Shown here: in pieces, positions 1 through 8,845 of the stretch | Layout: each line of letters starts with the position of its first letter | Position numbering within the stretch: the stretch's first letter is position 1 | DNA from: Streptomyces luteolus | GTDB lineage: Bacteria; Actinomycetota; Actinomycetes; Streptomycetales; Streptomycetaceae | Reading direction: 5' to 3' | Assembly: GCF_029968015.1 (NCBI RefSeq) | Contig: NZ_JASCIS010000017.1 | Location: 105,277-169,276, forward strand | DNA: 64,000 nucleotides | The notes under the pieces: generated by a model | What the model was told of the DNA's origin: nothing | The model's input: only the letters and a program-made list of their open reading frames with translations | Database searches by the model: none | Translations under genes and position numbers: made by a program

Positions 1-762
1 TCCATCAAGAAGGGCATCCAGGACCCGGACGTGAAGCGTCTGCGGGACATCGAGGCCGATGTGATCGAGCCGCGTGCCTTTGAAGTCTCCGACCGGCTGC
101 GGAAGCTGGGCTGGCAGCAGGGCGAGGACGGCGGTGCCGGCTTCGGTGACGTACAGCCGCGCTATGTGTTCCAGGTGCCGCTCGCCAACCGCTCGCTCGA
201 CGAGGTGCAGAAGAGCTTCAACCAGCTCTGGCGCCGCAACATCAAGAAGGCCGACAAGGCCGGCGTCGAGGTCGTCCAGGGCGGCTACGACGACCTTCCG
301 GTCTGGCAGGAGCTGTACGAGATCACAGCCGAGCGCGACCGGTTCCGGCCGCGTCCGCTCAGCTACTTCCAGCGGCAGTGGAAGGCCCTCAACGCCGAGG
401 ACCCCAACCGCATGCGGCTCTACATCGCCAAGCACGAGGGCGAGCCGCTGGCCGCGGCGACGATGCTGACCGTCGGCAGCCACGTCTGGTACTCGTACGG
501 CGCCTCCGTGAACCACAAGCGTGAGGTGCGGCCGTCCAACGCGATGCAGTGGCGGATGCTGCGGGACTCGTACGCGCTCGGCGCGAGCGTCTACGACCTG
601 CGGGGCATCTCCGACACCCTGGACGAGTCGGACCACCTCTTCGGCCTGATCCAGTTCAAGGTCGGCACCGGCGGCGAGGCCGTCGAGTACATCGGCGAGT
701 GGGACTTCCCGCTCAACAAGGTGCTGCACAAGGCGCTCGAGATCTACATGTCGAAGCGCTGA
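1..762 (+). CDS. femX: FemX-type lipid II:glycine transferase, 5' end cut off by window
   Basis: FemAB-family peptidyltransferase. In Streptomyces FemX adds the single glycine of the peptidoglycan cross-bridge to the LL-diaminopimelate stem, using glycyl-tRNA at the cytoplasmic membrane face. The reading frame is open from base 1, so the N-terminal part lies outside the window; about 253 residues remain. The visible part has the family's basic RRNIKKADK stretch and a C-terminal acetyltransferase-like fold with a YDLRGISD segment followed by FGLIQFKVGTGG, typical of FemX. It sits 81 bp before an alanine racemase-like gene on the same strand, and a penicillin-binding protein gene lies nearby, so the context is cell-wall assembly. 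The identification rests on family sequence and on the same order in other Streptomyces origin regions. Confidence 0.88.
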   Translation, partial: SIKKGIQDPDVKRLRDIEADVIEPRAFEVSDRLRKLGWQQGEDGGAGFGDVQPRYVFQVPLANRSLDEVQKSFNQLWRRNIKKADKAGVEVVQGGYDDLPVWQELYEITAERDRFRPRPLSYFQRQWKALNAEDPNRMRLYIAKHEGEPLAAATMLTVGSHVWYSYGASVNHKREVRPSNAMQWRMLRDSYALGASVYDLRGISDTLDESDHLFGLIQFKVGTGGEAVEYIGEWDFPLNKVLHKALEIYMSKR

Positions 763-843
763 CCGAGCACAATTACCCCCGCACTCCAAGACCGCAAAGA
801 CCGCAGACACATACGGCACACAAGAAAGGTTCCGGGACCGGCC

Positions 844-1875
844 ATGGCGCTCACGCTCTACGTCGACACCACGCGCTGGCGGGCACACCACAAGCAGGTG
901 CTCGAACAGTTCCCGGGCCTCGTGCCCGTCTGCAAAGGCAACGGCTACGGCTTCGGGCACGAACGGCTCGCGGACGAGGCGACCCGCTTCGGCTCCGACA
1001 TGCTCGCCGTGGGCACGACCTACGAAGCGGCCCGCATCAAGGACTGGTTCAGCGGTGACCTGCTCGTCCTCACACCGTTCCGCCGGGGCGAGGAGCCCGT
1101 TCCGCTGCCGGACCGCGTGATCCGCTCGGTCTCGTCCGTGGAGGGCGTGCACGGTCTGGTGGGCGCCCGGGTCGTCATCGAGGTCATGAGCTCGATGAAG
1201 CGGCACGGCGTCAGCGAGCAGGAGCTCGGGCAGCTGCACGCGGCCATCGAGGACGTGCGCCTGGAGGGCTTCGGCATCCATCTGCCGCTCGACCGCACCG
1301 ACGGCTCGGACGCCGTCGAGGAGGTCATCGCGTGGATGGACCGGCTGCGCGCGGCCCGTCTTCCGCTGCACACCATGTTCGTGAGCCACCTCTCGGCGCA
1401 GGAACTGGCCCGGCTGCAGCAGCAGTTCCCGCAGACCCGCTTCCGCGTGCGGATCGGTACGCGGCTCTGGCTGGGCGACCACGACGCGACCGAGTACCGC
1501 GGCTCCGTCCTCGACGTGACCCGGGTCTCCAAGGGCGAGCGCTTCGGCTACCGCCAGCAGAAGACCGCCTCGGACGGCTACCTGGTCGTCGTCGCGGGCG
1601 GTACGTCGCACGGCGTGGGCCTGGAGGCGCCGAAGGCGCTGCACGGTGTGATGCCGCGCGCCAAGGGGGTGGCCCGCGCCGGCCTCGCCACGGTCAACCG
1701 GAACCTGGCGCCCTTCGTCTGGGCGGGCAAGCAGCGGTGGTTCGCGGAGCCGCCGCACATGCAGGTGTCGATCCTGTTCGTGCCGTCGGACGCGCCGGAG
1801 CCGAAGGTCGGCGAGGAGCTGGTGGCCCATCTCCGGCACACCACCACGCAGTTCGACCGCCTGGTCGACCGCTGA
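844..1875 (+). CDS. Alanine racemase-like PLP protein
   Basis: 343 residues with the fold-type III PLP-barrel signature near the N-terminus: VCKGNGYGFGH at about residues 29-39, matching the PLP-lysine motif of alanine racemases (VKANAYGHG). The rest follows the family only loosely, and I cannot pick out the C-terminal catalytic tyrosine. The protein may therefore act on another amino acid or be a divergent racemase; a dedicated Alr is expected elsewhere in the genome. The ATG is preceded by AAGAAAGG with suitable spacing. Its position just after femX, on the same strand, suggests a role in peptidoglycan precursor metabolism. A strong hairpin follows the stop codon. Confidence 0.75.
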   Translation: MALTLYVDTTRWRAHHKQVLEQFPGLVPVCKGNGYGFGHERLADEATRFGSDMLAVGTTYEAARIKDWFSGDLLVLTPFRRGEEPVPLPDRVIRSVSSVEGVHGLVGARVVIEVMSSMKRHGVSEQELGQLHAAIEDVRLEGFGIHLPLDRTDGSDAVEEVIAWMDRLRAARLPLHTMFVSHLSAQELARLQQQFPQTRFRVRIGTRLWLGDHDATEYRGSVLDVTRVSKGERFGYRQQKTASDGYLVVVAGGTSHGVGLEAPKALHGVMPRAKGVARAGLATVNRNLAPFVWAGKQRWFAEPPHMQVSILFVPSDAPEPKVGEELVAHLRHTTTQFDRLVDR

Positions 1876-1917
1876 TCGTTCGGGTTCAACGAGTCGACCG
1901 CTGATCATTCGAGTACG

Positions 1918-1956
1918 GCGAAGGGCCGGCCGCGGATTCCGCGGCCGGCCCTTCGC
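1918..1956. terminator. Bidirectional hairpin between convergent genes
   Basis: GAAGGGCCGGCCGCGG pairs with CCGCGGCCGGCCCTTC around a 2-4 nt loop. It lies between the ends of the convergent racemase-like gene and GT87 gene. There is no long T-tract, as is usual in Streptomyces. Confidence 0.8.
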
Positions 1957-1979
1957 GTTCTACTGGCGGCACCGTTCGC

Positions 1980-3539
1980 TCAGGGCGAACTGTCCTCAGC
2001 TGCGCTCTGCCGGGCGCCCCAGGCGACGTACGTACCGCCGCTCACCGCCGCCGCGGCATGCCGGGGCGGGTGGGCCGCTCTGCCCATGACGAGCGCGTCG
2101 GGCGCCCGGTCCAGGGCGCCGCCCGAGGGGTCGTCGGAGCCGTCGCGGCGGACCACGTCCCGCTCGGGCATGAGGATGTCGCGTACGACCACGGCGCAGA
2201 GGTACAGCGTGCCCAGCAGGTGCGCCAGGATCGCGAGTTGGTAGCCCTCCTGCGGGAGGCCTTGGTGCTGGTCACCGCTGGTCGTGTAGGCGAGGTAGAG
2301 CCAGATCCCCAGGAAGTAGACGACCTCGCCGGCCTGCCAGATCAGGAAGTCCCGCCAGCGCGGCCGGGCGAGCGCGGCGAGCGGGATCAGCCAGAGCACG
2401 TACTGCGGTGAGTAGACCTTGTTCGTCAGGATGAACGCGGCGACGACGAGCAGGGCGAGCTGGGCGAAGCGGGGCCTGCGCGGGGCGGTCAGGGTGAGCC
2501 CGGCGATACCGAGGCAGGCCAGGGCCATCAGAAGCGTCGCGAGGGTGTTGACGGTGTCGGTGTCGAGCGCGTTGTCGCTGCGCTGCTGCAGGATCAGCCA
2601 GAACGAGCCGAAGTCGACGCCGCGCTCCTGGCTGAACGTATAGAACTTCTTCCACCCCTCGGGCGCGAGCAGCATCACCGGCAGGTTGACGACCAGCCAG
2701 GAGCCTGCCGTCCCGGCGGCCGCGGCCAGGAACTCCCGCCACTTCCCGGCCCGCAGGCACAGCACGAGCAGCGGGCCGAGCAGCAGTACGGGATAGAGCT
2801 TGGCGGCGGTCGCGAGCCCGAGGAGTACACCGAAGGCCACCGCCCGCCCCCGCGACCACATCAGCATGGCCGCCGCCGTGAGCGCGATGGCGAGCAGATC
2901 CCAGTTGATGGTCGCGGTGAGCGCGAAGGCCGGGGCGAGCGCGACGAGGAGGCCGTCCCAGGGGCGGCGGCGGTGGGTGCGCGTGACGCAGACCGCGATG
3001 ACGACGGCGCACACCATCAGCATCCCGGCGTTCACCAGCCAGTAGATCTGCTCACGGTGCTGAATCGTGCCGCCGTCGGGCACGACCCAGGAGGCGACCT
3101 CCATGAACACCCCGGTGAGGACCGGGTACTCCAGGTACTCCATGTCCCCGGAGAGCTTGTCGAAGTACGGCACGAGCCCTTCGGCGAAGCCGCGTCCGGC
3201 GAAGAGGTGCGGGATGTCGGAGTAGCAGGCGTGCGTGTACTGCGAGCCGGAGCCGTAGAACCACGCACCGTTGTAGCAGGGCAGCTTCTGCACCATGCCG
3301 AGCGCGAACATCCCGAGGGCGACGAGCGCGATGACCCGCACCGGGGTCCACCACCCCGCCCCGAACAGCACCCTGCGCCCCAGCGGCCCACCGATCAACT
3401 CGCTGCCCGCCCGGGCGACTTCGTCCTGTCTGGTGGGCGCGACCACCGGGACGGGCCCGGTGGATTCGAGGGCGGACGCACCGTCCCCCTGGGGCTGCGA
3501 GTGCGGCGCGCTCGGGTTCGGGCTCGTGCTGCTCGTCAT
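1980..3539 (-). CDS. GT87-family polyprenyl-phosphate-dependent membrane glycosyltransferase
   Basis: 519-residue integral membrane protein with roughly ten hydrophobic segments, the first near residue 70 after a hydrophilic Ser/Pro/Gln-rich head, and a charged C-terminal tail. The overall pattern, including a long extracytoplasmic loop (YYSDIPHLF type region, about residues 105-150) and late segments around NKVYSPQYVLWLIPL, matches GT87/DUF2029. These enzymes use polyprenyl-phosphate-linked sugars, for example the mycobacterial mannosyltransferases. It reads in the same direction as the upstream penicillin-binding protein gene, with 116 bp between them that hold a hairpin and a parS site. 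Substrate cannot be told from sequence; a cell-envelope glycan is inferred. Confidence 0.75.
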   Translation of the reverse strand: MTSSTSPNPSAPHSQPQGDGASALESTGPVPVVAPTRQDEVARAGSELIGGPLGRRVLFGAGWWTPVRVIALVALGMFALGMVQKLPCYNGAWFYGSGSQYTHACYSDIPHLFAGRGFAEGLVPYFDKLSGDMEYLEYPVLTGVFMEVASWVVPDGGTIQHREQIYWLVNAGMLMVCAVVIAVCVTRTHRRRPWDGLLVALAPAFALTATINWDLLAIALTAAAMLMWSRGRAVAFGVLLGLATAAKLYPVLLLGPLLVLCLRAGKWREFLAAAAGTAGSWLVVNLPVMLLAPEGWKKFYTFSQERGVDFGSFWLILQQRSDNALDTDTVNTLATLLMALACLGIAGLTLTAPRRPRFAQLALLVVAAFILTNKVYSPQYVLWLIPLAALARPRWRDFLIWQAGEVVYFLGIWLYLAYTTSGDQHQGLPQEGYQLAILAHLLGTLYLCAVVVRDILMPERDVVRRDGSDDPSGGALDRAPDALVMGRAAHPPRHAAAAVSGGTYVAWGARQSAAEDSSP

Positions 3540-3574
3540 GGGGTCATCCTGCCGTACGGGCCTGGGGACATACG

Positions 3575-3608
3575 GAGGGCCGCCGCACCCTGGGGTGCGA
3601 CGGCCCTC
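3575..3608 (-). terminator. Hairpin between PBP and GT87 genes, abutting parS
   Basis: GAGGGCCG...CGGCCCTC enclose a second nested stem (CGCACC/GGTGCG). It lies between the stop of the penicillin-binding protein gene (3656) and the start of the GT87 gene (3539) and ends one base before a parS site. It may be a terminator or a partial attenuator. Confidence 0.6.
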
Positions 3609-3622
3609 GTTTCACGTGAAAC
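3609..3622. other. parS centromere site
   Basis: Exact GTTTCACGTGAAAC, the perfect 14-bp palindrome bound by Streptomyces ParB. Intergenic, next to a hairpin. It is the parS copy farthest from oriC in this window, about 27 kb to the left. Confidence 0.93.
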
Positions 3623-3655
3623 ACGCGCCGGGTCGGCCTTTCAGCGGCCGCGGGG

Positions 3656-6388
3656 CTACTCCTCCGGTCGGCCGGCCGGGCCGCCGAACCATCCGCCTCC
3701 GCCGCTGTCTCCGCCGTCCGCGCCGCCTGTGGGCGGCTCCGGAGTGGTGGTTTCGCCGCCGGTGGCGCCGCCGTCAGTGCCGCCGGTGTCCGTACCGCCG
3801 TCGGTCGTGCCGCCGTTCTGGTTGCACTTCCAGTCGAACGGGTCGCAGGACTCGCCGGGGCTCGGCTCACCGCTGGGCGAGCCGGAGGGGTCCGGTTCCG
3901 TCGGGGTCGCCGTCGCGCTGTCCTCCGGGTCCGGCGTCTCCGTCGGGGAGGGCGGTGCGGTCGGCTTGCCGACGATCTCGCCGATCTTCTCGGCCTCCGG
4001 GAAGGGCTCAGGCGGCATGAATTCCTTCATGGCGGCCTTCATGTAGTCCTTCCAGATCTGCGCCGGAATGTCACCACCGTGAATGGACGGCACACCACCG
4101 GTGCCGTTCATGGACAGCAGCTTGCCTTCCTTGGGATCCGTACGGAAGAGCGTGACCGAGGTCGAGAGCTCCCGGGTGTAGCCGACGAACCAGGCCGACT
4201 TGTTCTTGTCGGTGGTACCGGTCTTGCCAGCCACGGGGAAGCCGATGTCGGCGATCTTCTTGCCGGTACCGGTCTTGATCACGTCCTGCAGGACGTCGGT
4301 GACGTTGTTGGCGACCGCGGAGTCCATCGCCGTCTTCCGCTTGGGCTTCTCGAAGCCGGGGAGGATCTCTTCCTTGCCGTTCTTGGTCAGCGTCACCTTG
4401 GACACGGAGTACGGCTCGTAGTGCGCGCCCTCGGCCGCGAACGAGCCGTACGAGTCGGCCATCCGGATCGCACTGGGCGTGGACGTACCCAGGGAGAACG
4501 AGGCGTTCTTCAGGTTCCCCTTGTCGAAGCTCTCCTCAAGGATGCCGGTGCGTGCGGCGAGGTCCCGGGTCTTGGAGAGACCCACGTCGATGCCGAGCTG
4601 CACGAACGGGGTGTTGATGGACTGCTCCATCGCCTTGCGGAGCGTGACCTTGCCCCACATCCGGTCGCTCTCGTTCTTCTGCCGGAACGGATTGCCCTCG
4701 GCGTCCTTGATCGGGTTGCCGTTCTGGTCGTTGATGATCAGCCGGTCGTCACCGTTGTAGAGGCTCTCCGGTGACAGGGGCGTCCCGCCGCTCTCGACCG
4801 TGCCCTCCTCCATGGCGGAGGCGAGCACATACGGCTTCCAGGTCGAACCGACCGGCACACCACGGGTGTTGGCGTTGTTGGTGTAGTGCCCCTTGTCCAT
4901 GCCCTCGCCGCCGTACAGCGCGACGATGGCTCCGCTCTTCGGATCCACGGACGCCGCGCCGAACTGCACGAACTTGTCTCTGGACCGTTTGTCGGGATCG
5001 AGGAAGGCCTTCTTGGTCTTCTCGACGGCCTTCTCCATCTGCTTGACCCTCGTCTTGTTGAAGGTCGTGTAGATCTTGTAGCCGCCCTGCTCCAGCTCCT
5101 CCGGGGAGATGTCGAGCTTGGTGGTCACATAGTCCTTGGCCGTGTCGACGAGATAGCCGGTCTGGCCGGACAGCGAGGACTTCTGCTTCGCCAGCTCGGG
5201 GAACTTGGTGATCTGGTCCCGCTTCGACTTCTCCAGGTTGCCGGTCTCGACCATCCGGTCGAGGATCCACTTCCAACGCGCGTGCGCCCGCTTGGTGTTG
5301 GCCTCGCGAGACGCGTTGGCACCGACGCCGCCGTCGGGGTTGTAGAGGTTCGGGCCCTTGAGGACGGCTGCGAGGAAGGCGCTCTCGCTCAGGGACAGCT
5401 CCTCGGCGTCCTTGTCGAAGTAGGCCTGCGCCGCCGACTGGATGCCGTAGGCGTTGCGGCCGTAGTACGCGGCGTTCAAGTAGCCGGCGAGGACGTCGTC
5501 CTTCTCCATCTCCGCGCCGACCTTTATGGAGATGAAGAGCTCGCGCGCCTTACGCGTGAGGGTCTGGCTCTGGTCCAGGTAGGTGTTCTTCACGAACTGC
5601 TGGGTGATCGTCGAGCCACCCTGGGTCTCGCCGCCGGTCGCCATGTTGAACACGGCGCGGCCGATACCCATGGGGTCGATACCGCTGTCCTTGTAGAACG
5701 TGGCGTTCTCGGCGGAGATGACCGCATAGCGCATGTGCTCGGGAATTTTGTAGATCGGAACGATCTGCCGGTTCTGGGTACCACCGGTCGCCGCCATCTG
5801 TGTGTCGTCGTCCCAGTAGAAGACGTTGGTCTGCGCCTCCGCCTTCTTCACGTCCGGGATCTCCACCAGGGCGTACGCGATGCCGCCGGCGACCATCATC
5901 GCCGCGCAGAACGCGACGAACGTGCCCGTGACCTGCTTCCAGGACGGCACGAACCTGCGCCAGCCGAGCTTGCCGGCCCGCGGGTAGTCGATGATCCGCC
6001 GCTTGCCCGGAGGCACGGCACCCCGGCCTCGGCCGCGGCCCGGGCCACCGGCGCCGGGACCACCCGGCCCACCGGAACCGCCGCCACCGCGACGGCCGCC
6101 GCCGCCCCCGACGGCTCCGCGCCCCGCTCCGGCGCCGGCTGCGGCGCCCTCGGCCGCGCGTCGGCGGCCTCCGCCGGAACGCTGCGCTGCACGCCGGGCC
6201 GCGGCCCGGCCCTCGTACGGCTGCTCCTGTCCGGCGGACGACGAGTCTTGCGACTCGTACGAACCGGAAGGAGACCCTGTGGCACTACGCGGTGCTGCGC
6301 GCCGACCGGGGGATCCGGTGACGCCGCGCCTGACCGCGGCACGTCCGCCGCCCTGCGACTGCGGCGGTTTGCGACGGTGCTCGCTCAT
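3656..6388 (-). CDS. Bifunctional class A penicillin-binding protein (transglycosylase/transpeptidase)
   Basis: 910 residues. An Arg/Gly/Pro-rich cytoplasmic head of about 150 residues precedes one membrane anchor (about 155-177). A GT51 transglycosylase domain follows, with the catalytic-glutamate region SAENATFYKDSG and GGSTITQQFVKN. The transpeptidase domain carries all three motifs in order: GSTWKP (SxxK serine), QSINTP (SxN) and GKTGTTDK (KTG). The protein ends in a Pro/Thr/Gly-rich tail containing a cysteine pair. It polymerises and cross-links peptidoglycan outside the membrane. Unusual features are the very basic, low-complexity head and the long secreted tail, both common in Streptomyces PBPs. 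It is probably cotranscribed with the GT87 gene downstream. Confidence 0.92.
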   Translation of the reverse strand: MSEHRRKPPQSQGGGRAAVRRGVTGSPGRRAAPRSATGSPSGSYESQDSSSAGQEQPYEGRAAARRAAQRSGGGRRRAAEGAAAGAGAGRGAVGGGGGRRGGGGSGGPGGPGAGGPGRGRGRGAVPPGKRRIIDYPRAGKLGWRRFVPSWKQVTGTFVAFCAAMMVAGGIAYALVEIPDVKKAEAQTNVFYWDDDTQMAATGGTQNRQIVPIYKIPEHMRYAVISAENATFYKDSGIDPMGIGRAVFNMATGGETQGGSTITQQFVKNTYLDQSQTLTRKARELFISIKVGAEMEKDDVLAGYLNAAYYGRNAYGIQSAAQAYFDKDAEELSLSESAFLAAVLKGPNLYNPDGGVGANASREANTKRAHARWKWILDRMVETGNLEKSKRDQITKFPELAKQKSSLSGQTGYLVDTAKDYVTTKLDISPEELEQGGYKIYTTFNKTRVKQMEKAVEKTKKAFLDPDKRSRDKFVQFGAASVDPKSGAIVALYGGEGMDKGHYTNNANTRGVPVGSTWKPYVLASAMEEGTVESGGTPLSPESLYNGDDRLIINDQNGNPIKDAEGNPFRQKNESDRMWGKVTLRKAMEQSINTPFVQLGIDVGLSKTRDLAARTGILEESFDKGNLKNASFSLGTSTPSAIRMADSYGSFAAEGAHYEPYSVSKVTLTKNGKEEILPGFEKPKRKTAMDSAVANNVTDVLQDVIKTGTGKKIADIGFPVAGKTGTTDKNKSAWFVGYTRELSTSVTLFRTDPKEGKLLSMNGTGGVPSIHGGDIPAQIWKDYMKAAMKEFMPPEPFPEAEKIGEIVGKPTAPPSPTETPDPEDSATATPTEPDPSGSPSGEPSPGESCDPFDWKCNQNGGTTDGGTDTGGTDGGATGGETTTPEPPTGGADGGDSGGGGWFGGPAGRPEE

Positions 6389-6809
6389 CGAACGACTACT
6401 CCTCGGGCAGGCGCGAGGTCGCGCGCCTGGAAGCGGCAGGTGATTTCCGGTTCCCCCCTAGTACGGACGCGCCCCGGAAGGCTCGCGTCCGCACTGCACC
6501 CAGGACGACGACGCCGTTTGGCGCCTCGCGGTTCCCGGTGCTCTGCATGGCGCACACACTACGCACCACCAAAACCCTCCTAGCCCTGAAGTTCACCCCA
6601 AATCAGGCAACTTGCTTCCCACGAATCGGTGATGTGACGCCGTTCACCGTGACCCCACTTGCTGCCTTCGGAGGGCCGTTCTATCGTCGTGATGTATCGA
6701 GTCGATACATCAGCTCGGCATAAAGAGTCCCGGCACAACGAGGCACAACGAGGCACAACCAGTGCGGCACAGCGCGTGCGGCACGAAGAGTCGCGAGAGG
6801 AGGCGAACG
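6389..6809. other. Divergent control region, PBP / PadR
   Basis: A 421-bp gap between the divergently read PBP and PadR genes. It holds both promoters, the PadR-type palindrome at 6692-6712, and a short imperfect repeat of GCACAACGAG at about 6735-6758. I see no coding potential. Confidence 0.6.
6692..6712. promoter_or_regulatory. PadR-type operator
   Basis: Perfect inverted repeat: arms GATGTATCGA and TCGATACATC around a single central G. The ATGTAT...ATACAT core is the classic PadR-family operator. It lies about 100 bp upstream of the PadR gene, which points to autoregulation and possibly control of the following inositol-phosphate synthase gene. Confidence 0.75.
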
Positions 6810-7595
6810 ATGAGCAGGCGCTCCGGCATCCTCGAGTTCGCCGTCCTGGGCCTGCTGCGTGAGTCCCCGATGCACGGATACGAGCTGCGCAAGCGGCTCA
6901 ACACCTCACTCGGGGTGTTCCGGGCCTTCAGCTACGGGTCGCTCTACCCCTGCCTCAAGGCGCTGGTCGCGAGCGGCTGGCTGATCGAAGAGCCGGGCAA
7001 CCACCCGGAGGACCCCCTCGCCGCGCCCCTGGCCGGCCGCCGCGCCAAGATCGTCTACAGGCTCACGGCGGAGGGCAAGGAACACTTCGAGGAGCTCCTC
7101 TCCCAGACGGGCCCGGACGCGTACGAGGACGAGCACTTCGCCGCGCGCTTCGCCTTCTTCGGGCAGACGTCACGGGACGTACGCATGCGGGTGCTCGAAG
7201 GGCGCAGGAGCCGGCTCGAGGAGCGGCTCGAGAAGATGCGCGCCTCCCTCGCCAGGACCCGTGAGCGCCTTGACGACTACACGCTCGAGCTGCAGCGCCA
7301 CGGCATGGAGTCCGTGGAGCGCGAAGTGCGCTGGCTGAACGAGCTCATCGAGAGCGAGCGGGCGGGACGCGACCAGCAGCGGTCGACCCCCGGCGGCTCG
7401 GCTCAGCAGGACACCTCAGGAAACCGGCGGGACACCGCGGGAAACCGGCGGGATTCGGCAGGCAACCAGCGGGACCCCGCAGGCAACCAGCAGGACACCG
7501 CAGGAAAACAGCAGGACACCTCAGGAAAAGCGGGCGGCCTGCCCCGGAACCGGGACAGCTCCCGGCCGGATCCGTCCGCCGACACCGAAAAGTGA
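6810..7595 (+). CDS. PadR-family transcriptional regulator
   Basis: 261 residues from the ATG at 6810, chosen because GAGGAGG lies a few bases upstream and translation begins at the conserved winged-helix (ILEFAVLGLLRESPMHGYEL). The N-terminal PadR winged helix spans about residues 5-90 and includes the LNTSLGVFRAFSYGSLYP segment. It is followed by a C-terminal dimerisation helix region (about 120-190) that is rich in Arg/Glu. The last 60 residues are a low-complexity Asn/Arg/Asp/Gln tail encoded by a 21-bp tandem repeat. Its operator-like palindrome lies upstream. The gene is followed after 53 bp by inositol-1-phosphate synthase on the same strand, so it may control inositol supply; this is inference. 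Confidence 0.9.
   Translation: MSRRSGILEFAVLGLLRESPMHGYELRKRLNTSLGVFRAFSYGSLYPCLKALVASGWLIEEPGNHPEDPLAAPLAGRRAKIVYRLTAEGKEHFEELLSQTGPDAYEDEHFAARFAFFGQTSRDVRMRVLEGRRSRLEERLEKMRASLARTRERLDDYTLELQRHGMESVEREVRWLNELIESERAGRDQQRSTPGGSAQQDTSGNRRDTAGNRRDSAGNQRDPAGNQQDTAGKQQDTSGKAGGLPRNRDSSRPDPSADTEK
7409..7534 (+). repeat. Six tandem 21-bp units in the PadR gene
   Basis: Units begin at 7409, 7430, 7451, 7472, 7493 and 7514, each starting GGAC or GGAT. Together they encode a seven-residue repeat of the form D-T-A-G-N-x-x. The last units are the most diverged. It lies in the tail beyond the conserved PadR fold. Confidence 0.85.
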
Positions 7596-7648
7596 GGCAG
7601 CCCCGCGATCCGCGGGACCTCATCGAGAACGAACAGGGAGCAACCGGA

Positions 7649-8731
7649 ATGGGTTCGGTTCGCGTAGCCATCGTCGGCGTGGGCAACTGCGCCGCCTCGC
7701 TGGTGCAGGGCGTCGAGTACTACAAGGACGCCGACCCGGCGTCGAAGGTCCCGGGCCTGATGCACGTCCAGTTCGGCGACTACCACGTCAAGGACGTCGA
7801 GTTCGTCGCCGCCTTCGACGTGGACGCGAAGAAGGTCGGCCTTGACCTCTCGGACGCGATCGGCGCCAGCGAGAACAACACCATCAAGATCTGCGACGTC
7901 CCGAACAGCGGCGTCCAGGTCCAGCGCGGCCACACCCACGACGGCCTGGGCAAGTACTACCGCCAGACCATCGAGGAGTCCGCCGAGGCGCCCGTCGACG
8001 TCGTCCAGGTCCTCAAGGACAAGCAGGTCGACGTGCTCGTCTGCTACCTGCCGGTCGGCTCCGAGGACGCGGCGAAGTTCTACGCCCAGTGCGCCATCGA
8101 CGCCAAGGTCGCCTTCGTCAACGCCCTCCCGGTCTTCATCGCCGGCACCAAGGAGTGGGCGGACAAGTTCACCGAGGCCGGCGTCCCGATCGTCGGTGAC
8201 GACATCAAGTCGCAGGTCGGCGCCACCATCACGCACCGCGTCATGGCGAAGCTCTTCGAGGACAGGGGCGTCATCCTGGACCGCACGATGCAGCTGAACG
8301 TCGGCGGCAACATGGACTTCAAGAACATGCTCGAGCGCGAGCGCCTGGAGTCCAAGAAGATCTCCAAGACGCAGGCGGTCACCTCGCAGATCCGCGACCG
8401 CGAGCTCGGCGAGGACAACGTCCACATCGGCCCGTCCGACTACGTCGCCTGGCTCGACGACCGCAAGTGGGCGTACGTCCGCCTCGAAGGCCGCGCCTTC
8501 GGCGACGTCCCGCTGAACCTGGAGTACAAGCTCGAGGTCTGGGACTCCCCGAACTCGGCCGGCGTCATCATCGACGCCCTGCGCGCCGCGAAGATCGCCA
8601 AGGACCGCGGCATCGGCGGCCCGATCTTGTCGGCGTCGAGCTACTTCATGAAGTCCCCGCCGGTCCAGTACTACGACGACGAGGCCCGCGAGAACGTCGA
8701 GAAGTTCATCAACGGCGAGGTCGAGCGCTGA
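7649..8731 (+). CDS. ino1: myo-Inositol-1-phosphate synthase
   Basis: 360 residues from the ATG at 7649 (GGGAG upstream). It converts glucose-6-phosphate to inositol-1-phosphate with NAD in the cytosol, the first step to phosphatidylinositol and mycothiol in actinomycetes. The N-terminal NAD-binding glycine motif VGVGNCAASLVQG is followed by the family's catalytic-core region (GDDIKSQVGATITHR and LNVGGNMDFKNM, the latter contributing metal/substrate contacts). The length matches actinobacterial homologues (about 360-370). It follows the PadR gene at short distance on the same strand and ends before a strong terminator hairpin. Confidence 0.93.
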   Translation: MGSVRVAIVGVGNCAASLVQGVEYYKDADPASKVPGLMHVQFGDYHVKDVEFVAAFDVDAKKVGLDLSDAIGASENNTIKICDVPNSGVQVQRGHTHDGLGKYYRQTIEESAEAPVDVVQVLKDKQVDVLVCYLPVGSEDAAKFYAQCAIDAKVAFVNALPVFIAGTKEWADKFTEAGVPIVGDDIKSQVGATITHRVMAKLFEDRGVILDRTMQLNVGGNMDFKNMLERERLESKKISKTQAVTSQIRDRELGEDNVHIGPSDYVAWLDDRKWAYVRLEGRAFGDVPLNLEYKLEVWDSPNSAGVIIDALRAAKIAKDRGIGGPILSASSYFMKSPPVQYYDDEARENVEKFINGEVER

Positions 8732-8789
8732 CCTCTCCTGCCTTACGCATCCACGGCCGCCCACGCCCCGGATGCTCAGGTTCCTTGAT

Positions 8790-8824
8790 CGCAGGCCCCC
8801 AGGAAATCCCCCCGGGGGCCTGCG
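8790..8824 (+). terminator. Terminator after inositol-phosphate synthase
   Basis: CGCAGGCCCCC and GGGGGCCTGCG form an 11-bp perfect stem around a 13-nt loop, between the synthase stop and the MFS start. Confidence 0.8.
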
Positions 8825-8845
8825 CGTTGTGTGAGGCTTGGCGCC

